DNA of 64,000 nucleotides, from NCBI GenBank assembly GCA_013180625.2, contig SNVD02016092.1, positions 1,116,001-1,180,000 on the forward strand, written 5' to 3'. The notes under the pieces are model-generated. The model saw nothing but the letters and a program-made list of their open reading frames with translations. It did not search any database and had not been told where the DNA came from. Below are positions 56,161 to 64,000 of this stretch, piece by piece. Position 1 is the first letter of the stretch. Every line of letters begins with the position of its first letter. This stretch comes from Boswellia sacra. Taxonomy: Eukaryota; Streptophyta; Magnoliopsida; Sapindales; Burseraceae. Both the position numbers and the translations under genes were made by a program.

Positions 56161-56477
56161 AAAGTGTTTAAGCCGTTTCTGGACGTAAAACCAGAGGAAG
56201 ATGTGAGCCACAGTCACAACTACCTGTACATATGCATGCGTGCCATCATTTTTGGATTTTAATACCTCATTGCTGTCATTTTTGAATTTTTATCTTTTGT
56301 TTGACTTTTGGTGTCTTATTTCATCATCTTTTGACCTTTTCTATGCATTATTGTCATATTTTTCAAAAAGCAACCGAGCTACCTATTTAGATGTCATCAT
56401 TAGCATACCTTTTTGCACTCCATATATACCACATCTCTTATTCTCTTCCTCACACATAGTTAGAGAGTTGCATAGAC
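56161..56477 (+). other. Element F spacer between extra ORF 1 and the LOG copy
   Basis: AT-rich, T-rich non-coding sequence. CATATATACC at about 56420 and the CTTCCTCACACATAGTTAG bases before the LOG start may be a remnant of the captured gene's 5' untranslated region. Confidence 0.45.
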
Positions 56478-57146
56478 ATGGAGGGAACTTCACAACGTCG
56501 AATCCAAAGGATATGTGTATTCTGCGGATCTCGACCGGGTAAAAGTGAGGAGTTTGTAGAAGTAGCAAACTATCTTGGTAGGCTCTGGCTGAAAGAAAGA
56601 TTCATGTGGTTTATGGGGGAGGTAGCCTCGGGTTAATGGGTTGCGTATCAACAGCTTCACATGTAGGAGGCAGTCAAGTGTTAGGAGTTATTCCTAAAGC
56701 TTTGGCTGTAGAAAGCATTGTTGGAAAAACGGTTGGAAGGAGTTACAGGTCTCCTCTATGCATGAACGCATGACACATATGCTCATCAATTCAGATGCCT
56801 TTATTGCTTTACCAGGTGGCTTTGGCACTCTTGAAGAAATTTTTCAAATTGCCTCTTGGACCCAACTGAATCTCCATCAAAAACCATAGGTTTGTTGAAT
56901 GTTAAAAATTTCTTTGATCCTTTGATAAGTTTTGTTGATGCAGCTGTAGAACAAAATTTTATCCCACATTGGGCGAGACAGATCCTTTTTTCTGCCAATT
57001 CTGCTGGTGAGTTACTTGACAAATTACAAGCAGTAGAGTACGAACCTGACCCAGCTAGTACTCAAATTAATTGGGAGAGGGCAAAACAAAAAGTGCAATT
57101 GGATTTGGAATCTCCGTTTGTAATTTTGTCTTCTCTTGTCCTTTAG
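56478..57146 (+). pseudogene. LOG-like: Captured LOG gene (cytokinin riboside 5'-monophosphate phosphoribohydrolase), intronless, frameshifted
   Basis: The ATG at 56478 opens EGTSQRRIQRICVFCGSRPG and FVEVANYLGR, the N-terminus of plant LOG proteins. After one-base losses near 56582, 56739 and 56889 the reading continues through [50 protein letters not shown] and [11 protein letters not shown] (the PGGxGTxxE nucleotide-binding and catalytic motif, 56809-56838, intact). The end is [20 protein letters not shown] and YEPDPASTQINWERAK. The whole length of about 215-220 residues is colinear with LOG. Known: LOG enzymes release active cytokinin bases from their nucleotides in one step, in the cytosol. 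Plant LOG genes have several introns. None is left here, so an mRNA was copied. The three shifts abolish the product as read. Confidence 0.9.
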
Positions 57147-57850
57147 TTTTATTTTATTTTATTTTTAGCATTTTAATTTTATGAGTCTTTCAGGTCGTCT
57201 CTCTTGAATAACAGAAGCTTCAGGTAATGTCTCCTATACTTTATCTCTCTACATTTAAACATTGAGGACAATGTTTCATTTGGTTGGGGGGGGAAGATAG
57301 TAGACATAAGTGTGTCTTGAATTTCCTTTTTCTTATAAAAAAAAAAAAAAGCGAGTTAGTAATTAGATTCAGAGTGCGGTGTAAGGAGTTCAAATCCTCT
57401 TGAGACGCATTCTGGGTTCAGGAATGGCAGAGTAAGGAGGACCAGTTTGAACTCTTGAAACCCATTCTAACCAATTTGTCATTTTATTTTGATCTTATGA
57501 ACTCATTTTAGCTCACTTGATATTATTTAGACTTGATTTTTGAATTTTATAACAAGGAGGTCTTATTCATTTCACTGAATTATTCAAATCTATGACTCTC
57601 ACAACCTTATCATAAAAAAAAAAAAAAAATTTGTGTGCTTATGTACTCAGTAAGCAAGTATTCATGAGCCTTTCTTCCACACCCACACATACCTTTATGC
57701 ATGATTGTGGGTGGCAAAATGAAAATGTTTGTAATATTTGAAGTTCTTTTGGGGGTTTTTGGTTTAGGATATACAACAAAAGGAAGGGGAAATTAAAAAA
57801 AAAAAAAAGTGAAAGCAAAAAAAAAAGGTAAAAAAACGAGAGCAATTGTG
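57147..57850 (+). other. Element F 3' untranslated region, first part
   Basis: Contains ACATTGAGGACAATGTTTCA followed by a G-run (57255-57296), a block that recurs in Athila-type elements ahead of the 3' LTR (from memory) and may be an internal purine tract. A-runs of 14-16 at 57338 and 57615. No gene. Confidence 0.55.
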
Positions 57851-57854
57851 GATA

Positions 57855-58145
57855 AGTTTGGCCTCGTAGCCTCCTTAATTCGAGCAATTAAGTCCGAGGG
57901 GTGCCTCAACACCTAATACCCTAAGACCAACTGGTTTGGGAGCTATTGGCCCAAAGCTCGCTGCATGGATTAAGGAGAAAGCTTAATGGGATCGAACATT
58001 GCACTATCCATAAGTTTCTAAGCAAAAATAAAGCATCGGCAATCCGAGTCGTTAAGCTCGAAGGGGTGTCTTAACACCTAATGCCCTAAGGCCAACTGGT
58101 CTGGGAGCCATTAGCCTAAGGCTCGCTACATGGGTTAAAGATGCA
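57855..58145. repeat. Direct repeat, about 165 bp apart, in element F 3' region
   Basis: Copy 1 (about 57880-57985) and copy 2 (about 58050-58140) share ACACCTAATRCCCTAAGRCC, AACTGGTYTGGGAGC and GCTCGCTRCATGG. GC-rich for this window and able to fold locally. Non-coding. Confidence 0.75.
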
Positions 58146-58470
58146 TTCTTTCAAAAAAAAAAACACATATATATATAAAATAAATGAATGCCCCTACCTA
58201 AAGTTGTTAGCCTTAACAAATATTAGAACCGATATGGCTTCTTTCTAATAAGCCCCATAGTCATGTGTTAACTGAGCACAAAAAAGAGGTTTATTGATAT
58301 CTTGACTGAAGGGTACATGAGTCATAAAAAAAAAAATGATAATAATCATTGGTTGAGAGTTTGTTTATTTGGATAAAATCAAGGAGAGTGCAATAATGAC
58401 CACCTTGGATGGAAAATTCTATAAATCACTTCTAAATAATAACGCTTTAATTGCTAGGGACTAGCAATAA

Positions 58471-58485
58471 GCTAGTTGGGGGGTG
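58471..58485 (+). other. Element F polypurine tract
   Basis: AGTTGGGGGGTG directly precedes the 3' LTR start TGATGAACAC. Confidence 0.7.
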
Positions 58486-60011
58486 TGATGAACACTTAAA
58501 TATGCATGTTTAATAAGAGTTTAGTTCTTCATATTGCATTAATAGTGTCATTAAATTCCTCAACTTAAGCATATTTGTAGCATTTTCATCTTTGGAATTA
58601 ATTCCTCTTAATTTTGGTTTCGTTACAGGTTTGGTAAAATGGGAATAACTCTCTATTTATAGATCAGAATGGTGCAATTCTTAATGTTTTGGAAAGCTGA
58701 TTTAATTGTCTACAAGATTGCATTTCACAAGAATCATCAAATTCGGGCTCTTAGTGGACCAAATTGGGCTTGAAATGAACCCATCTATAGTCTCGGCCCA
58801 GTCTGACCAGGCCTCAGTATTTGGACCGTATCTCTCAAAATACGTATCCAAATTGTGCAAATCAATATGTTCTATAAAGCTGAGAGAAACATCTACAACT
58901 TTCATGAAGACATGTGATTAAAATTCACAACATTTTGATGTCAAATTTGATGGTCAAAGTCGGTGCCTAATGATCCCAATTGTCAAAGATATTTACAACT
59001 AATATTTGACAATTATGCCCTTGTAATTTGACAAGTTTGCCCCTGGATGTATCTATAAATAGAGGTGCCTTGTGACCATTAGGGCATCTTGGCCTTGGCT
59101 GGAACATTTTGGCTTTGGCTAGGATCTTGTATTGTGTTTTGTGTGTTTATGTTATTAATGAATTTCCTTTTTCTTGCATTTTATTTTCTTTCTATTATAA
59201 TGTTCTTCTAATTTCTCTTTTGCTAATGTGAAAGGGTGAAACCCTTGATATGAGAATAAGGATTCTCTAACCCTTAATATGTGCTTAATAATCTTAATCT
59301 TATAATGTTTATTCAATATGATTTATATTTAATTTCTTAATCAATCTTGACACCACTCGTAAAGTGGAGGTCTTGATCCATTGTCGACAATCCTTGGCAC
59401 ATCAAATGCTTGGATCCTTTCTAGATGATGTATGGTTCTTCCTTACCGACACGAATCTAGTTAGGAACCTTGATTTGTTGTAGACATATGATGATTGGCA
59501 CATTGGATGCTTGAACCCATTTACAAGAAGTGGTATAAATATTGGTAATGAAACAAATATAATTCATATAACTAAAATGGGCTAATTATCCTTATTCGAA
59601 ATATCAAGGGCGGATCCCCTAACCTTAGCTTTCATTATTATTGTGTTAGTTCCTCTTGTATTTTAATTATTCTATTGTTTATGAACTTTTTATTTTATTT
59701 ACTATGGTAGGTTCTACCACCTTATGAAATTATTCTTTAAATTACTATGGTTGGTTATACCACCTATTTCTATGGATGGTTTTACCTCCTCTTGCTTTTT
59801 GTTTTATATTTGAATGGTCGGTAATACCGCCTATCATCTTACATATTTATTGATATTATCTTGTCATTTATTTGAATTATTCACACCATATTTGCTTATC
59901 TTATAATTTGTAACGCTAAAATTCCCTTCCTCGTGGATCGACCTCGGACTCACCGGGTTTATTACTTCGACACTCCTATACTTGGGAGACAATCCTTTTT
60001 CGGATGTGTCA
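58486..60011 (+). repeat. Element F 3' LTR
   Basis: 1526 bases, aligning end to end with 48468-49996 with about 25-30 scattered differences seen by eye. TATA at 59054-59061. Ends GTGTCA followed by TTAGC. Confidence 0.92.
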
Positions 60012-61849
60012 TTAGCCCTAAGACTACATGATAATTTTGATGATAACAATACACATTGATTAATTGAGATTTACTAACATGTTTATTTATGTGCAAGAGT
60101 AAGATTATTGAAATAATTTTAAAATCAAGAAGAGGCTTATTAAAATGAAGTGTTGAAGCTAAGGAGAAGACTACATGTTAAAGGCACCAAAGTTTAAGAA
60201 CAAGGATTGACTCAAGGAATGTGACACATGAGCAATGTTCAATCAATTGGTCATATATATCTCTACAAATATCCAAATGACGTGATTCTTGATCCTTTGG
60301 AAAGCTTACTCAATTTATAACATTTCATATGTTTTAATGAAATTCAAATTTCAAGTGCAAGGTTGTCCAAATCATCATGCAAGTTGAAAGATAAATGGAA
60401 GCAGCTGACATGAGCACCGAATACTCCTTTGGACATATCTTGAGCTAGAAAAATCAAAATGACTTGATTCTTACGGCATTGGAAATATGACTTAATGAAA
60501 AACATTTCATATGTCTTGAAGAAATTAAAATTTCAGATGGAAGGCTGACATAATTGACATGCAATTCGGTGGACTGACACAGAGAAGAAAAATCAACTCA
60601 CATGAGCACTGAATGGTATTTTGGCCATATCTTAAGATAGAGATATCCAAATGCTTTAATTCTTAATGTTTTGGAAAGCTTATTCAAATATGTAGATCTT
60701 CCATGTTTTGAAGAAATTCAAATTTCAGACGGAAGGCTGACAGAATTATCATTCAATTTGGTGGACTGACACAAGAAAGAAAAATCAAGTCACATGAGCA
60801 CTGAATGGTGTTTTGGACATATCGTGAGCTACAGATATCCAAATGACTTGATTCTTAATGCGTTGGAAAGATTATTCAAATGTACAAATCTTTTATGTTT
60901 TGCATATTTTCGAATTTCAAACGGAACATTGACAAAAATGGAAGACAAGAGTACAGTTTTTATGGTGGGCAGAAAATTTGGAGTTGGTGTCTTCACTTGA
61001 TTAAGTTCATCTCATTTGCCTATAAAAGGAGCCATTCTCCCAGGCATTCAGAAAGTGCAAGAGAAGCATTTTATCAAGAAAAAAAAATAAGAGATATATC
61101 AAGTCTAGAGAGTTTTATATTCTTTATCTACTCTTTGAAGAGAGTTGTACTTTTATTGTAAAAATTTACTTTGTTCTTGTATTGTGGTGAGAGTGAGATC
61201 TTCTTGTAAAGGATAAAAATTATCCTTGAGAGAACTCTTTCCTTGGTGAGGTTGTTCATCAAGAAGAACTCTTGGTGTGGTGTTATCAAGAGTTGAAGGA
61301 AGTTGCCTTGGTGAGGTTGTTCATCAAGAAGAACTCTTGGTGTGGTGTTATCAAGGGTTGAAGGAAGTTGCCTTGGTGAGGTTGTTCATCAAGAAGAACT
61401 CTTGGTGTGGTGTTATCAAGAGTTGAAGGAAGTTGCCTTGGTGAGGTTGTTCATCAAGAAGAACTCTTGGTGTGGTGTTATCAAGAGTTGGAAGAAAAAG
61501 TCTTGGTGAGGTTGTTCATCAAGCAAGTTGTAAAGATTCTACAACTTAGTGGAAAGCTTAGCTCGTGGAGCTAGGAGCCCGTGGACGTAGGCAAGGTTTG
61601 CCGAACCACGTAAATTGAGTTTGCACTCTCTCTATCCCTTTCCTCTTTACATTTACTTGCACTTGTGATTGTTCATCATTATTATTCTTTTGAGTGCATC
61701 TTTGATAACTTCTAATTTCATCTTCTTCACCTTCATTCTCAAAGAAAGAGTAAACTAATTTTGATCTTTCAAGAAAAGTTTTACAAATCCGTTTTGATAA
61801 ATAAAAACCCAATTCACCCCCCTCTTGGGTTGTCATACCTGGGTCAACA
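60012..61849 (+). repeat. Element E 3' LTR, main part (with duplicated TTAGC at its start)
   Basis: 60012-60016 is the second TTAGC. 60017-61849 aligns with 43585-45419. Total LTR length is 1840 against 1842. It holds the 190-bp units (60230-60995), TATA at 61021, a 65-bp array with units at 61241, 61306, 61371, 61436 and a partial last unit, and the end GGGTCAACA. Confidence 0.9.
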
Positions 61850-61854
61850 TCAAG
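61850..61854. repeat. Target site duplication of element E, right copy (TCAAG)
   Basis: Partner of 43573-43577. The D LTR sequence resumes directly after it. Confidence 0.85.
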
Positions 61855-62510
61855 GACATCGAGAAATCTCTTATCTCCCTCTCTAAGACACACTTCAGAA
61901 TTCAAGGAGTCCTTTTTAGTTTAAAGTTTTTTTTTGAGCATTTTATATTACTCTAAACCAGGAAAGAGTACGTCTTGAGAGCAAAAATTTCTTTTCCCTC
62001 TTATTTTCTTCTTTATTTTTCTTGCTTATAATTAAGCAATTTTAGGTTTGTTTATGCTCAGAATAAGCATGTCTAGGTTCTATTTTGATTGTTGAGAAGC
62101 ATGAGTAAGGTTTTATAAATAGTTTAACCCTTTTCTTTGTTTTGCAAGATGGATAAGCATGCCAAAGTAAGTCTACTTTCCTTCCTTTATTAGAATTAGG
62201 AATTTATTTTATTTATGAATGTTTAGAATCATGCTTATGAGCACATGATTGGAATCACGATTAGGAATCAAACTTGTTTTTGAAGCATGCTAGGAAATAG
62301 CGTTAGACTATAATTGTCTCGATTAGCCATGATTTGCCATGATTAGGATAGAATTCTCTTGTTTTCCTTTAATTGATTGAATTAGGATAGGGATGCCATG
62401 TTGAGCCTAGAATTATCATGATTTATAGGAATTGCTATGGATAGGGCAGAATTACCTTGATAAAATTCTCAAATATAGGTCGCAGTGCTATGAATATAGT
62501 TTATGGCTTA
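61855..62510 (+). repeat. D: Tat-type LTR, right part, ending at an inverted junction
   Basis: Continues the D LTR directly after E's TCAAG duplication. It aligns with A LTR positions of about 26080-26770 (TAAACCAGGAAAGAGTACGT, then AAGATGGATAAGCATGCC). It stops at TTTATGGCTTA (about 62510), where the sequence turns into the same family's LTR in the other orientation. Confidence 0.75.
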
Positions 62511-63808
62511 TTCGCCACCCAATTTCTATTGGAAAAATGGATGTAGGCAATCTGATCCCTCGCTTCAGGACGTAAACTATCGTCATTATTTCAGAGATAG
62601 GTTCGGGAAGTTAAGCATGAGCCTTCGGCCCACCTGGCTATAAATCCAGCCTCCACTAGGAAATACCAAATAAGAATAGCTACAATTTGTTGTAAAGTCC
62701 ACTTAAGTTGTTAATTTCATGCACACATTTCCAATTTTTTCTTCTTAGAGCATGTAAAGCGATTTCATTCAAAACAATTTTATATTCATACAAAGAAAGT
62801 GGAAGAAGAATAGAGTTTACATTTACTTACAAACATGGGGTAATGGGAGTAGGATTACAATAATTTGTTATTCAAAAAGTAAAACTACTTCTAGCACTTC
62901 AAACATCACATTCATTCAATTCAATATGAACATTCAATGTAGACATTCAATTCGAAACTCGATAAATAATGAATTGCTCACCACCATATGTAAGTCTATT
63001 CAATGTTTATCAAGCATATTTAAGCATACATTCATCATATTCATTTATTCTTAGTGATAGTCCCTCACCATCAATATGAGTCTACTACCACTTCATGGCA
63101 TCATGCAATTATAATGTTCTAAATATGGTATATTCATCCATACATTCATAATAAATCAATAAAAATTATAATTAAAGCCATAAACTAAACTCATGGCACT
63201 TCTACCTAATTTGATAATTCTATCATGGTAATTCTACCATATTCACAGCAATTGTTATAAATCATGGAAATTCTAGCCTAGACATGGCATTTCTAGCCTA
63301 ATCATGAATATGGCATCATGGCATATTCTAACCTAAAAAATGGCATTTCTAGTCTAATTATATCACCCAAGATCAATGATGGTTATTCTAGCCCAATTCA
63401 AGCAATCAATATAGCAATTCAATCAATCAAAGCAATTCTCGCTTACTTTATGCTATTTCCTAGCACACTTCAAAGCAATTATAAGTCTTCGTAGTCATGA
63501 TTTTAATCATGTGCTTAAGCATGATTCTAAATATTTGTTCTTAAACATGATTCTAAGCATTCACAAAGAAAATAAAATCCCAGCATGATTTTAAATAAAG
63601 AAAGGAAAATGGACTTACCTTAACACACTTATCCATCTCGCAAAGCAAATAAGGATTAGAACAATTCATAATAATCCTAAACATGCTTCTAAGCATTAAA
63701 ATAAGTCTTAGAAAAACTTATTCTAAGCAAAAATAAGCCTAAACGTGCTTAATTCTAAGCCAAAAAAAAAAGTAGAGGGAGAAAAGAGGATTGCTCTTAA
63801 GACGTAAC
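62511..63808 (-). repeat. H: inverted Tat-type LTR fragment
   Basis: From TTCGCCACCCAATTTC to CTTAAGACGTAAC it aligns with B 5' LTR positions of about 18030-19247 in the same - orientation, so both LTR ends are missing. It includes ATGGCATTTCTAGCCTA-type repeats (63190-63400). It is broken at 63808 by G. Confidence 0.75.
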
Positions 63809-64000
63809 TGTGAATGGGGCTTTCATCTCGCCAGAGCGTTTCTAACCACGACATTGTGTCAAAGCCTCTTTCAAGACTTAAAGGAACACAAATGAGCCAT
63901 GGGCATGCCTATGGAAATGGAGTTATCACCTAATTATTTAACTGAGAATGAATAGGAGTAATCTGATTCCTCATTTTAGGACCTAAACTACCCTCATCCC
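63809..64000 (-). repeat. G: end of another Tat-type LTR, running out of the window
   Basis: TGTGAATGGGGCTTTCATCT is the reverse complement of the canonical LTR 3' end. The following bases align with B LTR from 2687/17920 on. It starts inside H, so it is the 3' end of a further - strand element inserted there. Confidence 0.75.

Larger units (their letters stand above)
48468..60011 (+). mobile_element. Element F: Athila-type Ty3/gypsy retrotransposon carrying a LOG gene copy
   Basis: 5' LTR 48468-49996, PBS for tRNA-Asp, gag, protease, RT, RNase H, integrase, a 3' region of 3 kb with two extra coding segments, PPT, 3' LTR 58486-60011. It is 11.5 kb, flanked by TTAGC. Gag (FKPSFVRLLPTFHGLDMENP), protease with DLGAS and RT with FMDD are Athila-type. 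The LTRs look about 98 percent identical by eye, so it is the youngest insertion of the nest. The frames are broken mostly by single-base indels. Confidence 0.9.
43578..61849 (+). mobile_element. Element E: SIRE/Maximus-type Ty1/copia retrotransposon, RT deleted, interrupted by F
   Basis: 5' LTR 43578-45419, tRNA-Met PBS, gag, protease, integrase, a stump of RNase H, several purine tracts, 3' LTR (48461-48467 and 60017-61849). Without F it is 6.7 kb. Long LTRs of 1.84 kb, a gag with SDYSYWKTRM-type start, WYLDSGCSRHMTG protease and multiple polypurine tracts fit the SIRE/Maximus lineage. The LTRs look about 97-98 percent identical by eye, so insertion is recent. Because the RT is deleted it could move only with enzymes supplied by another copy. 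Confidence 0.88.

Noticed and set aside
55491..57160. Envelope-like gene expected in some Athila elements
   Set aside because: No membrane segments or signal peptide in any frame. The space is taken by the Cys-rich ORF and the LOG copy.

Overview
This is a nuclear segment of a flowering-plant (eudicot-like) genome. It is AT-rich and holds one cellular gene with plant introns (a DUF309 protein, exons between 32833 and 37517). More than 80 percent of the rest is LTR retrotransposons and their debris. There are no bacterial genes, rRNA, tRNA or CRISPR. Family names below come from motifs I read in the translations, not from a database search.

Left nest (1-32622). An old Ty1/copia element (C2, + strand, seen from 27557) abuts element A, a Ty3/gypsy element of the Tat type on the + strand. 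A enters from the left edge and ends with its 3' LTR at 25475-27556. Element B (2687-19889, - strand), a 17.2 kb member of the same family, is inserted inside A and flanked by the 5-bp duplication CCTTT. B is complete in layout: LTR, PBS, gag, protease, RT, RNase H, second (archaeal-type) RNase H, integrase, a long 3' region, PPT, LTR. All coding parts except the RNase H block are decayed. In both A and B the 3' region carries two genes antisense to gag-pol: one with a plant mobile domain (PMD) and one resembling the DUF7745 type of plant proteins. These antisense genes have short spliceosomal introns whose positions are shared by A and B.

Middle (32623-43011). This holds the three-exon DUF309 gene, whose coding length adds up to exactly 282 codons and whose second intron is 3.7 kb. 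It is followed by a hAT-like MITE, a three-copy tandem repeat of about 735 bp, a second MITE, and unclassified AT-rich sequence.

Right nest (43012-62510). A Tat-type LTR (D) is split by E, a Ty1/copia element of SIRE/Maximus type (43578-61849, duplication TCAAG). E is in turn split seven bases into its 3' LTR by F, an Athila-type Ty3/gypsy element (48468-60011, duplication TTAGC). E has lost its whole reverse transcriptase through an internal deletion. F has a full gag-pol order broken mainly by one-base indels. Downstream of pol, F carries a Cys-rich ORF and an intronless, frameshifted copy of a LOG (cytokinin riboside 5'-monophosphate phosphoribohydrolase) gene, which is a captured host gene. 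At about 62510 the D LTR joins an inverted Tat LTR piece (H). A further Tat LTR (G) starts inside H at 63809 and leaves the window.

Points most worth a second look: the LOG capture in F; the intron-bearing antisense genes in A and B; a module shared by the LTRs of the unrelated E and F elements, including a 22-base identity; and the tandem amplification of MITE sequence beside the DUF309 gene.
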